Shown here: in pieces, positions 23,791-37,017 of the stretch
Position numbering within the stretch: position 1 is the stretch's first letter
How the letters are laid out: each line of letters opens with the position of its first letter
Assembly (NCBI RefSeq): GCF_963082655.1
Contig: NC_081552.1
Coordinates: forward strand, 52,108,946-52,172,945
Source: Stomoxys calcitrans
Taxonomy: Eukaryota > Arthropoda > Insecta > Diptera > Muscidae
Length of the DNA: 64,000 bases
Direction: 5' to 3'
The notes under the pieces: generated by a model
Databases searched by the model: none
Told to the model about the DNA's origin: nothing
The model's input: the letters and a program-made list of their open reading frames with translations, nothing else
Made by a program: the position numbers and the translations under genes

Positions 23791-24222
23791 AAATAATTAA
23801 GAATCATAAGTTATGACAATTGAAACTTTTCATTCCCAGTAGCATATGTTCTGTGACAGGTAACTTATTCTCCAGTTTAGGACCGATATATCTAGGGCAA
23901 TTGAGTACATATTCCCCATAAGGTGGTTTCCAATTTACGCCTATCCGAAATTCATTATGATACCTCTTTCCTAACTCGAGCTAGAATTTTTCTAAGGCAG
24001 CTATATTCTTGTGCATTTTCGTCGTTTATGAGTTAATGCAATTTTTTTTAAAAAAACCAAATGGCAATGCAATTTTTTCAAAAGAAAAAGTTTCTTGAAG
24101 CCAAAATCTCCATGGAATTTTCTTGGCAAAAATTTTTTTTATTAAAATTGTTTTGAAAGACAAACAATTAACAAAAATATTTTATTACATAACTGTATAT
24201 GAATTTTATCTTAATTCTCGGT
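23791..24222. other. no recognisable feature
   Basis: AT-rich sequence of about 430 bases with no recognised coding or repeat signal. Confidence 0.5.
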
Positions 24223-25635
24223 TTTTATACCCACCACCGAAGGATGGGGGTATATTCATTTTGTCATTCCGTTTGCAACACATCGAAATATCCATTTCCG
24301 ACCCTATAAAGTATATATATTCTTGATCAGCGTGAAAATCTAAGACGATCTAGACATGTCCGTCCGTCTGTCCGTCTGTCCGTCTGTCTGTTGAAATCAC
24401 GCTACAGTCTTTAAAAATTGAGATATTGAGCTGAAATTTTGCACAGATTCTTTTTTTGTCCATAAGCAGGTTAAGTTCGAAGATGGGCTATATCGGACTA
24501 TATCTTGATATAGCCCCCATATAGACCGATCCGCCGATTAAGGGTCTTAGGCCCATAAAAGCCACATTTATTATGCGATTTTGCTGAAATTTGGGGCAGT
24601 GAGTTGTGTTGGGTACTTCGACATTCTTCGTCAATTTGGCTCAGATCGGTCCAAATTTGGATATAGCTGCCATATAGACCGATCCTCAGATTTAGGGTCT
24701 TAGGCCCATAAAAGCCACATTTTATATCCGATTTGGATGAAATTTAGCACAGTGAGTTATGTTAAGCCCTTCAACATTCTTCGTCAATTTGGCCCAGATC
24801 GGTCCGGATTTGGATATAGCTGCCATATAGACCGATCCTCCGATTTATGGTCTTAGGCCCATAAAAGCCACATTTATTATCCGATTTAGCTGAAATTTGG
24901 GACAGTGAGTTGCATTGAGCCCTTCGACATGCTTCGTTAATTTGGCCCAGATCGGTCTAAATTTGGATATAGCTGCCATATAGACCGATCCTCCGATTTA
25001 TGGTCTTAGGCCCATAAAAGCCACATTTATTAATCGATTTTGCTGAAATTTGGGACAGTGAGTTGCGTTAAGCCCTTCGACATCCTTCGTAAATTTGGCC
25101 CAGATCGGTCTAAATTTGGATATAGCTGCCATATAGACCGATCCTCTGATTTATGGTCTTAGGCCCATAAAAGCCACATTTATTATCCGATTTTGCTGAA
25201 ATTTGGGACAGTGATTTGCCTTAGGCCCTTCGACATATTTCTTTTATTTGGCCCTGATCGGTTCAGATTTGGATATAGCTGCCATATAGACCGATTTCTC
25301 GATTTAAGGTTTTGGGCTCATAAAAAGCGCATTTATTGTCCGATGTCGCCGAAATTTGAGACAATGACTTGTGTTGGGCCCTTCGATATTTGTCCTCAAT
25401 TTGGCTCAGATCGGTCCAGATTTGAATATAGCTGCCATATAGACCGATCTCTCGGTTGAACAATGACTTGTACTTATAAGCATTTGGTCTAAATCGGATG
25501 ATATCTATAGAGCTGCTATGGGGTATAAGGTATGCATTTTTCACTGGATTTTGATGAAATGTGGTTTTCATTCATACCCGAGGTGGTGGGTATCCAAAGT
25601 TCGGCCCGGCCGAACTTAACGTCTTCTTACTTGTT
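24223..25635 (-). mobile_element. HINE-like element, family C, complete (near-identical to 19138-20549)
   Basis: Same ends, same number and order of units, and the same (GTCY) arrangement as the copy 5 kb to the left. Visible differences are single bases, for example 'attccgtttgc' here against 'attccgtgtgc' there, and 'gttaagccc' against 'gttaggccc'. Flanking sequence differs, so this looks like separate insertions rather than a segmental duplication. Confidence 0.85.
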
Positions 25636-26300
25636 TTAATTGATATTTATCTTTCAAAAAAATATTATTTAAGAAATGGTTTTAAATGAAAAAGTTTGCT
25701 TGTTAGTCTGAAAAACTTTTCCAAAGAATAATTAGTAACTTTTCGTTTTGTTTTTCTTTCGAGGCTAGCTCACTGATCGAAGATTTTGGCAATGGAAAAG
25801 CAAAGCCAGAGATCACAACACACACCAACTACAATGGGACGCGATTCGTAATTTGATTAGAATCGAATAGAATAATACTCATCGGTCATATTAGGAGTGG
25901 AGGATTCAAAGGCCATACATTGGTAGGTCGTATTTATGCCGTATGTACCGCGAAAACGTGTCTGCGATGTAAGCAAGACACTAACACAAATCTGCCACCT
26001 TTAATAATACCCTGACAATTTCACTACAAAACTAAGATATTCGCAAAGACAACCACACTTTGAAGGCTTTGAAAGATTAGGATCAGCCTATTGGCAATCA
26101 GTGTGTTGGCAATCAGTGCAAAATTCAGCTCTTACTTTATGACCAAATATCACTGCCGATGGGTCAGTTCTTGCTCCTTATAGCGACAACAATCTTAAAA
26201 AAATTTGAAGTATCTTTACCAACTTCACAGTAACAGAAGAATTTTGGCAACTTTAGATTTTGAAAAAATGTGGGGTGGGCGCCCCCAAAATAAAATCCTG
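25636..26300. other. no recognisable feature
   Basis: Less AT-rich than its surroundings between 25760 and 26100, but no protein, RNA or known repeat was recognised on either strand. Confidence 0.45.
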
Positions 26301-26465
26301 ACTACGTTCCTGGCTGCCATATATACCGGACTCGAATCTGGACTTCTTGAGCCTTTAGAGGGCACAATTTGTATCAGAGTTGGCTGAAATTTGCATGTAT
26401 GCAAGTGTTTTGTGTTGACTTTCAACAACTGTGCCAAGTATGGTCTAAATCGGTTAATAACCCGA
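26301..26465 (-). repeat. HINE family A unit fragment
   Basis: One diverged unit: 'ctggctgccatatataccgga', 'cttcttgagcctttagagggcacaattt' and 'actttcaacaactgtgccaagtatgg'. It ends where the retrotransposon relic begins. Confidence 0.65.
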
Positions 26466-28700
26466 CGACCCGCGCAAACGAAAAAGGACCACGATTTGCG
26501 GATCTGTACCTGGAATGTCCACACTCTTTAAATGGAAGGTGCAGTATATGCGCTGGCGGATGTATTAGAGAAGTACAAGGCAGATATAACCGCCTTATAG
26601 GAAGTGCGATGGACTGGGAATGGCGTCACTACAGCACCAAACGGTGGCGAACTATACTAAAGCTGCCATGACACGAGGCATGAGTTTGGTTGTGGATTTG
26701 GAGTTAGTCGGAGACTGAAACACCTTGTCTCCAGCTTTACTCCGGTGGATAAGAGGCTAGCCACAAACCGCATTAAAGCAAAATTATTAACATCAGTCTT
26801 ATTTGCGCCCATGCCCCGACGGAAAAAATGACGAGTAGACCAAGTATATTTTCTACGAGCGCCTAGAGTGAGAATATGACCGCTGCCTCTTCCATGATAT
26901 TAAAATCATTCTGCGACATTTCAATGCGAAGATAGGGAAGGAAGACATCTGTGGAAAGCTTAGCCTCCACGAGATAACGTCCGATAATAGGTTGAGGCTA
27001 ATAGATTTCGCTGCGGCAAAAAACATGGTTGTTATTAGCACCAGATTTCAACAGAAAAAATTCACAAGGCCACATGGCTGTCTCCAGTCTCCATAACACG
27101 AGAAACCAAATTGATCACGTTGTGATAGGTGGAAGGCATTCATCCAGCGTGTTAGATGTACGATTGATACGTGCAGCAAATATAGATTCGGATCGTAATG
27201 ATCCGATCTTGTTGCCGCAAAGGTTCGCATTCATTTGAACAAGGCGAGGAAAGTACGATCTGACACTGCACTGCAGCTGGACATTGAAAAGCTGCAAACA
27301 CAACAGATGGCAACGGCATTCTACACTCAACTGACCCAACTGCTTCATGAAAACACTCCTTGTTTTGATGAAATAATGGAACAGTGGCAAACCATAGTCC
27401 ACTCCATGGAAAATGCCCCGATATCAGTACACATGGTACGCCCAAGAGTGTTGAGTGGCTACTGGAGCCAAGAATGCTGCATATGGATCAACCCCGCAAT
27501 CAGTAGCAACTCTGCTTCATCAGCCGAGGTATCGGGAGAAAAGGAGAGAGGAGAAACGTCTCTTCCGCAGAAAGAAAAAGGAAGTGGAAAAACATATATG
27601 TGAGCGAATCGAGATGTTCACGAGCCTTAATGAAGTCCGGAAATTTTGCCAAAGAATCAAACATTAAATCGATGGCTTTGGTACCGGCACATTCTCCTGC
27701 AGAGACAAAAAAGGAAATCTGAGAACAGATAGTGTGCTGAGGATATGGAAAAACATTTAACCCATCTGCTAGTGTCCGACGTTGGCAACGAAGAGGATAC
27801 CGCAGAACCAATACCTGATGATGGTATAGCATGTTTACCTGATGATGGTATAGCATGTCAGAATGAGGTCCACGTAGCAGTGACCCGCCCGACTAAAAAC
27901 AGCAGCTTATCTGTGCAACCTGGCTAGAAGAACGCGTACCCGATATTTGTAACCTCAGCATACAATGTCCCGTACACAAGAGAGAAGACAAGACGGAATG
28001 TGACAGGTTTCCTCCCCATCGCATACAAGATATTCTCGAGCTTACTGTGTGAAAGATAAAAACCTAAAGTCAATGAGATAATTGGGCCCTATCAATGCGG
28101 CTTGTGACCTGATAAATCCACCCTAGACCAGATATTCAAACTGCGCCAAAGCCTGGAAAAGACCCGAGAAGGACAAATCAACACCTACCATCTCTTTGTT
28201 GACTTCAAAGCCGCTTTCGATACCCCGTTGTGTTCAAAGGTATTACAAGCCATGACTGTGTTTGGTATCCCTGCTTTACAGGTTGACACTTGATGACACA
28301 CGTTCCTCAGCAAGAATAGGAAAGAATCTCTCAGAATCATTCAATACCAAACGAGGTTTCAAACAAGAATACAGCCTACCGTGTGATCTCTTTTATATTC
28401 TGCTGGAGAAGATTATACGAGATGCAGATGTGAATAGATATGGTACACAAAATCACAAGAGAATATATGGTACTCGCCTATGCTGACGAAATCGACATCA
28501 AAGTTCAGTCACCGGAAGTAGTAACTGCAGCATTTGAAAGAATTGAAAGGGAATCAAAGAAATTGGGACTGGCAGTAAATGGAGATATAACGAAATGGAT
28601 GGTATTAACTCCCAAAACGCCTTGTACAGCTGATCAGATAAAGAAAGATCAAATAGTGAGAGACACCTCCAAACTTGGTGTCAGAGATTATAGAAAGAGC
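26466..28700 (+). pseudogene. RTE-like non-LTR retrotransposon (endonuclease plus reverse transcriptase), dead
   Basis: A chain of out-of-phase frames on the plus strand spells a degenerate endonuclease-reverse transcriptase. Near 26500-26680 is the start of an apurinic-type endonuclease. At 27085-27200 comes its end (TRNQIDHVV..RHSSSVLDVR..AANIDSD). A linker at 27235-27670 includes LDIEKLQTQQMATAF and REKRREEKRLFRRKK. Then reverse transcriptase blocks: GPYQCG, STLDQIF, FVDFKAAFD (first catalytic Asp), KRGFKQ and, at 28479-28500, AYADEID, where the second Asp of the active-site pair is Glu. Multiple frameshifts, the D-to-E change and the missing thumb/3' end show it is inactive. The clade assignment (RTE, BovB-related) rests on my memory of family wording. 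A 27-bp in-tandem duplication lies near 27811-27860. Confidence 0.7.
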
Positions 28701-28731
28701 GCTAAAGATCAAGGCGTTTGGAACATGACCG

Positions 28732-29340
28732 GTTTGGGGGTGTTTTGGGGGATGGGGCGGCCTCTCAGTGACTTGGCCCTGAATATATATATCAGATTCG
28801 TGTTCGACTCTAAAATAACACTTTTTTGAGCCCCATATTACAATAGTCAGCAAATATGTTCTATTTAGGTGGTGTTATGGAGGTGGGGTGGTCCCCTAGA
28901 GACTTTACCTGAATTTTGGTATCACATTCGTGCTTTACTCCCAAAGACCTTTCATTTGAGCCATATTGCTATGGTCGTAAATTTGTTCACTTTGGGGTTG
29001 TTTTTGGGAGGGGCGGCCCTCAAATATTTGGTCCCACATTTGGATATCAGATTCGTATTCTACTCCCAACCACCTTTCATTTGAGTCCCATATTGCTGTG
29101 GTCGGTAAATATGTCCGATTTAACGGTGTCTTTGGGTTGGGGTAGTCCCCCAAACACTTGGTCCGACATTTGGATATCAAGCACTTTTCTAATCTTAAAT
29201 ACCTTTCATTTGAGTCCCATATTGTCTTGGTTGGTCTATATATATATTTTGTATGTTTTGGGGGTGGGGCGTTTCTTAACATTAGGCTAAGGGGGAGGGA
29301 ACGCTCTCCTTCAGATATCAAAAAATGTGGTGCCCTCTTT
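28732..29340 (+). repeat. tandem repeat, about five units of ~128 bp (Helitron-associated)
   Basis: Each unit has a G-rich start ('ggtgttttgggg.tggggcggcc'), 'cttggccctgaatat..atatcagattcgtgtt' and 'cctttcatttgagtcccatattgctatggtcggtaaatatgt'. G-rich starts fall near 28745, 28878, 29005, 29136 and 29262. The same wording appears in the Helitron-like pieces at 22495 and 45391, so this is probably the internal array of such an element without its ends. Confidence 0.65.
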
Positions 29341-29399
29341 TCCCCACGGAATTACTAGGCGAAATTAAAGTTATGTAAAACTTTCAAGAAAATTGACCT

Positions 29400-30062
29400 T
29401 GGATTTTGATTTCTTTTTCTTCTAGACGGGACAATTCCCAACCGATTTGGCTCAAATTTTGCACGTAGTATTTTGTTATGCCGTGCTAAGTGTGGTTCGA
29501 ATCGGTTCATAACCTGATGCCATATAAATCGATCTCGAATTTTATTTTCTTGAGCCTGTAGAGGACACAGATTTTATCCGATTTGGCTGAAATTTTGCAA
29601 GAAGTGTTTTGTGTTGACTTACAGCTGCCATATAAACCAATTTTTCCTATTGTAGTTCTGGAGCCTCTAGAGGGCGCAATTCTCATTCCATTTGGCTGTT
29701 ATTTTGGACTTCGACTTCTCCTATGAACTTCAACATACATACCAAATATCGTCTGAATTGGTTCAGAACCTTATATAGCTCCCATATAAACCGGTCTCCC
29801 GATTTAACTTCTAGAGTCCCTATAGGGCGCAATTGTTATACGATTTGTCTGAAATTTTGCACAATGGCTTCTACTATGGGTTCCCACATTCAAAACCAGT
29901 GTGGTCCGAGTCGGTCCATAACCTGATATAGCTCCAATAGTATAAGAATTTGTATCCATTATCCTTTGTTTGCCTATAAAGAGATACCGAGCAAATAACT
30001 TGACAATTCGATCCATGGTGGAGGGTATAAAAGATTCGGCCCGTCCAAACTTAGCTCACTCA
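29400..30062 (-). repeat. HINE family A fragment, old
   Basis: Three or four diverged units ('gcctctagagggcgcaattctcatt', 'acctgatatagctcc') and a degraded terminus 'gatccatggtggagggtataaaagattcggcccgtcc'. The GTCY end is missing. Confidence 0.7.
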
Positions 30063-30825
30063 TCTATTACAATATTTTTAGCATCTTTCGAGTTGATAAT
30101 TACACGAATTCTGCTTAGTCAGCAAAATCATTGCTGAAAATAGCTCATATACTGGACCTATTCCAATTAAATGTTACAATTTCTTTCTTATTCAATTGTT
30201 TATTTTCTAGTAGCGTAGAAGGTCGGTCCATTTGGAATCAACTCAGCCTTATCAAATTTTGAATAATTGAAAGTCAAAAGTACAGATTTTTTGTTTAAAG
30301 CCTACAAATCGCTGTTTTTTAATCAGCAAAATTAAAGAAAAATAAATAATCTTAAAAACAATATTTAGTAAAATATTAATACATATATGTATAAAAGAAG
30401 AGATACCAGTTTAATCGATTTCTAAGGGTTTTAGTTGAAAAAATTTTGTTTATTATATGAAAGGCTTGACGAACTTGACAACAAATTAACCTTGAAACTG
30501 TGAGATTATAAAGCTATTGCCCAAATTAATCAAGATGCACATAATTTGCGCAATTGTTATTGATAACTTTCGAGGACCTTACTTTTACAAATAGAATCAG
30601 ACTATCTGACCCCTTTTTTCAAAACGCCCTCCCAGCTACTTTATCTATACCAATTAAGATTGAAATTAATATAGCAATGGCGGCTACAAATTTAGTTCAA
30701 ATTAATTTGTATGCCCTTCACCACTTCTATGGTATAGGGTATTATAACTTAGTGCATTTGTTTGTAACACCCAGAAGGAAGAGAGCTTGACCCATTGATA
30801 AGTATACCGATCGACTCAGAATCAC
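30063..30825. other. no recognisable feature
   Basis: AT-rich, with no convincing frame or known repeat. Confidence 0.5.
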
Positions 30826-31455
30826 TTCCAAGTCCAAGACCTTAAATCGAGAGATTGATCTATATGGCAGCTATATCCAAATCTGGACCGATCTTGACAA
30901 AACTGAAGAAGAATGTCGAAGAGGCTAACACAAAAAAAGCACTTAACACTAAAGAAAAGTATTTCCTACCAAAATTGAAGAAAAATCCTACCAAATCCAA
31001 CCAAAACCTACCAAATGTTCTGCAAGCCAAAAATGCGGTATATATTTTTATTTATACCCACCACTAAAGATTTGGTAATTTTGTCATTCCTTGTACAACA
31101 CATCAAATAATACATTTTCAACCGTACAAAGTATACATAATAGATCGTCGTAATGGTACGTAACCTATACTATCTAGCCATGTCCATCTGTATGTTGAAA
31201 TAACTCTACAGCCTATAGTTCATAGATGACCGGTATCTTGATATACCAGCCTTATGCCAGCCTTATAATAACCGTAAATGCGCATTTACTGTTTATTTTC
31301 GCCATAACAGTGAGTTGCATGGACCCCTCAACATCTAAATATGGACCAGATTTTGGTGCCATATAGCCCTATTTTCCGATTGAAGGCATTGATGGCACAA
31401 AAGCCACATTTCTTACCGATAACTTACGAAATTTGGAAGTGACACTCGTACCAGA
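30826..31455. repeat. HINE family C remnants in opposite orientations
   Basis: 30840-30925 is one C unit on the plus strand ('tatatggcagctatatccaaatctggaccgatc', 'atgtcgaagaggctaacac'). A short A-rich direct repeat ('cctaccaaa') follows. From 31056 the hairpin side of a C element runs on the minus strand (TATACCCACCACTAAAG, 'gtcattccttgtacaacacatc', CTAGCCATGTCCATCTG, 'agccacatttctta'). All are old and truncated. Confidence 0.6.
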
Positions 31456-31566
31456 GAACAACAACAAGCCACCTTAAAAATAAGTGCACATGGTAGACGT
31501 GCAGCGAATGGCAAGCTCACACCTTATACTTAGCAATCGTTGTGGACGCTTACGATTCTCAATGAT

Positions 31567-33066
31567 AACAAGTAAAAGCGTGCTAAGTTCGGCCGGGCCG
31601 AATCTTATATACCCTCCACCATGGATCGTATTTGTCGAGTTCTTTTCCCTGCATCTCTTCTTAGGCAAAAAAAAGGATATAAGAAAAGATTTGCTCTGCT
31701 ATTAGAGCGATATCAAGATATGGTCCAGTTTGGACCACAATTAAATTATATGTTGGAGGCCTGTGTAAAATGTCAGTCAATTCGAACAAGAATTGCGCCC
31801 TTTGTAAAATAGAGAGATCGATTTATATGGGAGCTGTATCGGCCTATAGATCGATTCAGACCATAATAAAAACGTATGTTAATGGTCATAAGAGAATCCG
31901 TCGTACAAAATTTCAGGCAAATCGGATAATAATTGCGACCTCTACAGGCTCAAGAAGTGAAGATCCCAGATCGGTTTATATGGCAGCTATATCAGATTAT
32001 GAACCGACTTGTACTTTATTTGACATAGTTGTTGAAAGTAACAATGAAAAACGTCTTGCGAAATTTCAGCCAAATTGGATAGAAATATAGCTCAAGAAGT
32101 CAAGTCCCCAGATTTGTTTATATGACAGCTATATCAGGTTATGAACCGATTTGAACCATATTTGGCACAGTTGTTGGATATCATAACAAAATACTACGTG
32201 CCAAAATTCATTCAAATTGGATAAGAATTGCGCCCTCTAGAGGCTCAAGAAGTCAAGACCCAAGATCGGTTTATATGACAGCTATATAAGGTTATTGACC
32301 GATTTGAACCATACTTGGCACAGTTGTTGGATATCATAAGAAAACACGTCGTGCAAAATTTCATTCAAATCGGATAAGAATTGCGCCCTCCAGAGGCTCA
32401 AGAAGTCAAGACCCAAGATCGGTTTATATGGCAGCTATATCAGGTTATGGACCGATTTGAACTATACTTGGCACAGTTGTTGGAACCACACTTAGCACAA
32501 ATGTTGGATATAATAACAAAACATGTCGTGCAGAATTTCATTCTGATCGGATAAGAATTGCGCACACTAGAGGCTCAAGAAGTCAAGACCCAAGATCAGT
32601 TTATATGGCAGCTATATCAGGTTATGGACCGATTTGAACTATACTTGGCACAGTTGTTGGATATCATAGCAAAATACGTCGTGCAAAATTTCATTCAAAT
32701 CGGATAAGAATTGCGCACTCTAGAGGCTCAAGAAGTCAAGACCCAAGATCGGTTTGTATGGCAGCTATATCAAAACATGGACCGATATGGCCCATTTACA
32801 ATACCAACCGACCTACACTAATAAGAAGTATTTGTGCAAAATTTCAAGTGGCTAGCTTTATTCTTTCGGAAGTTAGCGTGCTTTCGACAGACAGACGGAC
32901 GGACGGACGGACGGACGGACAGACGGACGGACATGGCTAGATCGACATAAAATGTCGCGACGATCAAGTATATATATACTTTATGGGGTCTCAGACGAAT
33001 ATTTCGAGTAGTTACAAACAGAATGACGAAATTAGTATACCCCCCATCTTATGGTGGAGGGTATAA
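31567..33066 (+). mobile_element. HINE-like element, family A, complete
   Basis: Left end AACAAGTAAAAGCGTGC and TTCGGCCGGGCCGAA with TATATACCCTCCACCATGG. Right end CATCTTATGGTGGAGGGTATA. Six units, a reverse GTCY tract at 32892-32932, then ATGGCTAGATCGAC and 'tatatatatactttatggggtc'. It closely mirrors the copy at 18122-21027, including a small shared internal rearrangement ('cagttgttggaaccacacttagcac'), which suggests a common source. Confidence 0.85.
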
Positions 33067-33348
33067 AAACACAAAATATTCCTTAAAATTCGTTGAGCTA
33101 TTGTAAGTGTTTTTGCTGATGAACATAAAATGATTGTTGGCCGTATTTTACATTTTGAGCAATACTCATGAGGGCTCACAATGACCGTAACTGAATAGAA
33201 CACACAAACACACACACAGCTACGGTTCAAAGTTGTGAGAGCTGAAATAAATCTGCGTGTTTTGTAATGGCTTGGCTAAAGGAAGAATTTAAGTAAGTCT
33301 GTCACTTTTGAACCGACGAAGACTGACAGACTATTCTGATTCAAAAAT

Positions 33349-33878
33349 AAACACGTAAAAAGGCCTTACGTGTTCGGCCCGGCCGAACTTTGGATACCCA
33401 CCGCCTCGGGTATATATGTAAACCACATTTCATCATAATCCGGTGACAAATGCAAATGCACTATGCCCCTATAACAGCTTTATGGAAAGATGGTACGATT
33501 TGGCCTAAATTGGACACAGACATTAAGAGGTCCAATAAGTACAAGCCATTATTCAATTTTGTAGAACAAAACAATAATAAATGTGGCTTTTATAGGCCTA
33601 AGGCCTTAAATCGGCGGATCGGTCTATATGAGGGCTATATCAAGAAATAGTCCGATATAGCCCATCTTCGAACTTAACCTGCCTATGGACAAAAAAAGAA
33701 TCTGTGCAAAGTTTCAGCTCAATATCTCTATTTTTAAAGACTGTAGATTTCAACAGACATACGGACTGACGGACGGAGCTGGCTAGATCGTCTGAGATTT
33801 TGACGGAAATGGATATTTCGATGTGTTGCAAACGGAATGATGAAATCAATATACCCCCATCCATCGTTGGTAGGTATA
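33349..33878 (+). mobile_element. HINE-like element, family C, short
   Basis: 'aacacgtaaaaaggccttacgtgttcggcccggccgaactttggatacccaccgcctcggg' to 'atacccccatccatcgttggtaggtata'. Only one or two core units are left, and the GTCY tract is reduced to 'cggactgacggacgg'. The TA-rich block is deleted. Confidence 0.8.
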
Positions 33879-34892
33879 ACAAGTAAAAGCGTGCCATGTT
33901 CGGCAGGGCCAAAACTTATATACTCTCTACCATGGATCGCATTTGACGAGTTCTTTTCCCGGTGTCTCTTTTTAGGTAAACAAAGGAAAGGAAAGGATAA
34001 AAGAAAATAATTGCTATGCTTTTGGAGCTATATCAAGATATGGTCCGATACGGACCATAATGGAATGTTGTAGAAGTCATTGTGTAAAATGTCAGCCAAA
34101 TCGAATAAGAATTGCTCCTTTTTGGGGCTCAAAATGTAAAATAGGGATATCGTTTTATAGGGGAGCTGTATTAAGTTATAGACAGATTCAGACCATATTT
34201 GACACGTATGTTGAAGGTCATGAGCGAAGCCGTTGTACAAAATTGCACCCAAATCAGGCAATAATTGCGCCCAATAGAAGCTCAAGTAGTCAACATACCA
34301 GATCGGTTTATATGGCAGCTATATCAGGTTAATTACCGATTCGAATTATACTTTGCACAGTTGTTGAAAGTCATATCGAAACACGTCATGCTAAATTTCA
34401 GCGAAATCGGATAGGATTTGCGCCCTCTAAAAGCTCCAGAAATCAAGACCCCAGTTCGGTTTGTATGACAGCTATATCAGGTTATGGACCGATTACAACC
34501 ATACTCAGCACGGTTAGTAAAAATCATAAAATAACACCTCATGCAAAATTTCAGCCAAATCGGAAAAAATTGCGCCCTGTAGTGGCTCAAGAAGTCAAGA
34601 TCCAAGATCGGTTTATATGGCAGCTATATCAAAACATGGACCGATATGGCCCATTTACAATCCCGAGCCAACTACACCTATAAAAATTATTTGTGCAAAA
34701 TTTCTAGCGGCTAGCTTTACTCCTTCGAAGTTAGCGTGCTTTCGACAGACGGCGGACATGGCTAGATTGACATAAAATGTGGTGACGATCAAGAATATGT
34801 ATACTTTATGGGGTTTGAGACGAATATTTCGATGAGTTACAAACAGAATGACGAAATTAGTATACCCCCATCGTTTGGTGGAGGGTATAAAA
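33878..34892 (+). mobile_element. HINE-like element, family A, complete
   Basis: It starts directly at the end of the preceding C element (AACAAGTAAAAGCGTGCC, 'gttcggcagggcc', 'ctctctaccatggatcgc') and ends CATCGTTTGGTGGAGGGTATA. Five diverged units and a very short GTCY tract ('ttcgacagacggcggacatgg') indicate an older copy. Confidence 0.8.
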
Positions 34893-34902
34893 TGCAATTG
34901 CA

Positions 34903-36167
34903 ACACAAGTAAAAAGGCATTAGGTTCGGCCTGGCCGAACTTTGGCTACACATCACCTCGGGCACATTCCAAAACCTCCTTTCGGCACAATTTGGTGAAA
35001 ATTGGATAACTTATGCACCCAAATTCGGCACGGGCATTGAGTGGTCTCATAAAATCACTGTTGAATTTTGGGTAATAAATGCAGCTTTTATAAGCTTAAG
35101 ACCCTTAATCGGCATATCGGTCTATATGATAGCTATATTTAAATATATTCTGATCCGAATCATATTTGGGACTGATGTCGGGCGACCTAAAACTACCTAC
35201 TGTTTCAATATTTGGCGAAATCCCATAATAAATAAAGCTTTTATGGGCTTTAGACCCTTTATCGGCAGATCCGTCTATATGCAGCTATATCTAAGGATAT
35301 AGTATAAAGATATAGACCGACCTCAACCATGTTAAGCTCGGATATCAAGAGGCTCAAATCAACTCACTGTTTCAAATTTCAGCGAAATTGGGTAATAACC
35401 AAGGCTTTCATGGGTTTCAGACCCCTCATCGGCAGATCGGTCTATATGGCAGCTATATCTAAATATAGTCCAACCTGAACCATATTTGGGCCCTATGTTG
35501 GGAAGCCTAAAGCTATTCACTGTTTCAAATTTCAGCGAAATCGGCTAAAAATTAAAGCTTCTTTGGTTTTAAGACCCTTTATCGGTAGATCGGTCTGTAT
35601 GGCAGCTATATCCAACTATAGTCTGATCTAATTCATATTTGGGTCCTATGTTGGGAGGCCCAAATCTGGTAATAAATAAAGCTTTTATGGGCTTTAGGCC
35701 CTTTATCGGGCTCTATGGCAACTATATCTAAATAAAGTCCGTTCTGGACCATATTCGAGTCAGATTTCAAGAGGCTTTAAACTACTCACTATTTCAAATT
35801 TCAGCGAAATCGGATAAAAAATAAAGCATTTATGGGCATTAGACCCTTTATCTTCAGATCGGTCTATATAGCAGCTAAATCGAAATATGGTCCGATTTGG
35901 CTCGTTCCAGAACTTAACCAGCGTGCTTCAGAAAGACGTAACTGTGGCAAATTTCAGCTCAATATCTCAATTTTTGAAGACTGTAGAGTGATTACAACAG
36001 ACGGACGGATCGACGGACAGACACACAAACATCGTCAAATCGTCTTAGAATTTTACGACGATCCAAAATTTATATACTTTGTAGGGTCGGAAATTGATAG
36101 TTTGATGTGTTGCAAACGGAATGACTAAATGAATATACCCCCTATCCTACGATGGTGGGCATAAAAA
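34903..36167 (+). mobile_element. HINE-like element, family E, complete
   Basis: 'acacaagtaaaaaggcattaggttcggcctggccgaac' and 'atcacctcgggcac' at the left; 'ataccccctatcctacgatggtgggcata' at the right. Units carry 'gggctttagaccctttatcggcagatcggtctatatggcagc', 'catatttgggtcctatgttgggagg' and 'actgtttcaaatttcagcgaaatcgg'. The GTCY tract is diverged ('cagacggacggatcgacggacagac'). Confidence 0.8.
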
Positions 36168-36715
36168 CAACGGAGTGTATCTATGCCGCTCAGCAAAACT
36201 TGATGTCTCATTCCTCTGATTGTTTTGGCTTATACGGCATTCATCTGAATAGTGTTCAATTGCAAACAACAAACGATGTCCGTCGACCAAAATGAAAACC
36301 ACATCCACTGAACGATAAGTAAACGTTTTTATGTGTGCATCGCAGACAACTGCTTTGGTCAAAGTGGCAATTGAGAGCCAAATTTTGGGTCTCATGCAGT
36401 TCTCTGACTCGTACCAGTTATAGTTAATGTTAAAAGTATATCATTACAGAGATCGGAACTTTTTCTCAGAGATTTGAAACTGTGAGACCCCTTGTAACAC
36501 TATTAGGCTCCTCGACATCCATGGTTTTATTATGCAGTATAAACGAATACACAATGGCGACAAGAAGTGAAATAATTTTAAGTTATCCCCGACGATATTT
36601 TCAGTAATTGACTTGGTATTTATATGTTGGCAAAACCTACTACAATACAATGTGAGGTCAGCGTACCAACCTACCAAGAGAATAAAAACCCACTAATTTC
36701 GGTAGGAAACTACCA
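36168..36715. other. no recognisable feature
   Basis: An 82-codon frame on the minus strand (36147-36395) resembles nothing I know. The rest is AT-rich spacer up to the 3' tail of the jockey element. Confidence 0.45.
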
Positions 36716-37017
36716 ATTTCAATTTTCAATTTCATCTTTATTGGTTCATTATTATGTTCATATTTACAAAGCAGAGTTATGAGATCTTATCTTTTGGATA
36801 TTACTGCATATAAGACTTAGGATCTAAGATATTAAATTACAATAGCACAGTTAAGATAATGAGTTTAAAGGAAAAATAAAGGGGAAAAACCTTTCTATGA
36901 AATTCACACAATTGGAAGAAAATATATACATACTCAAAAATATAATAAAAATACTCAAGGTAAGCATACGATTTCCATGTGATGATTAAAAGGGAGAAAA
37001 AAGAAAAGACCGTAAAT

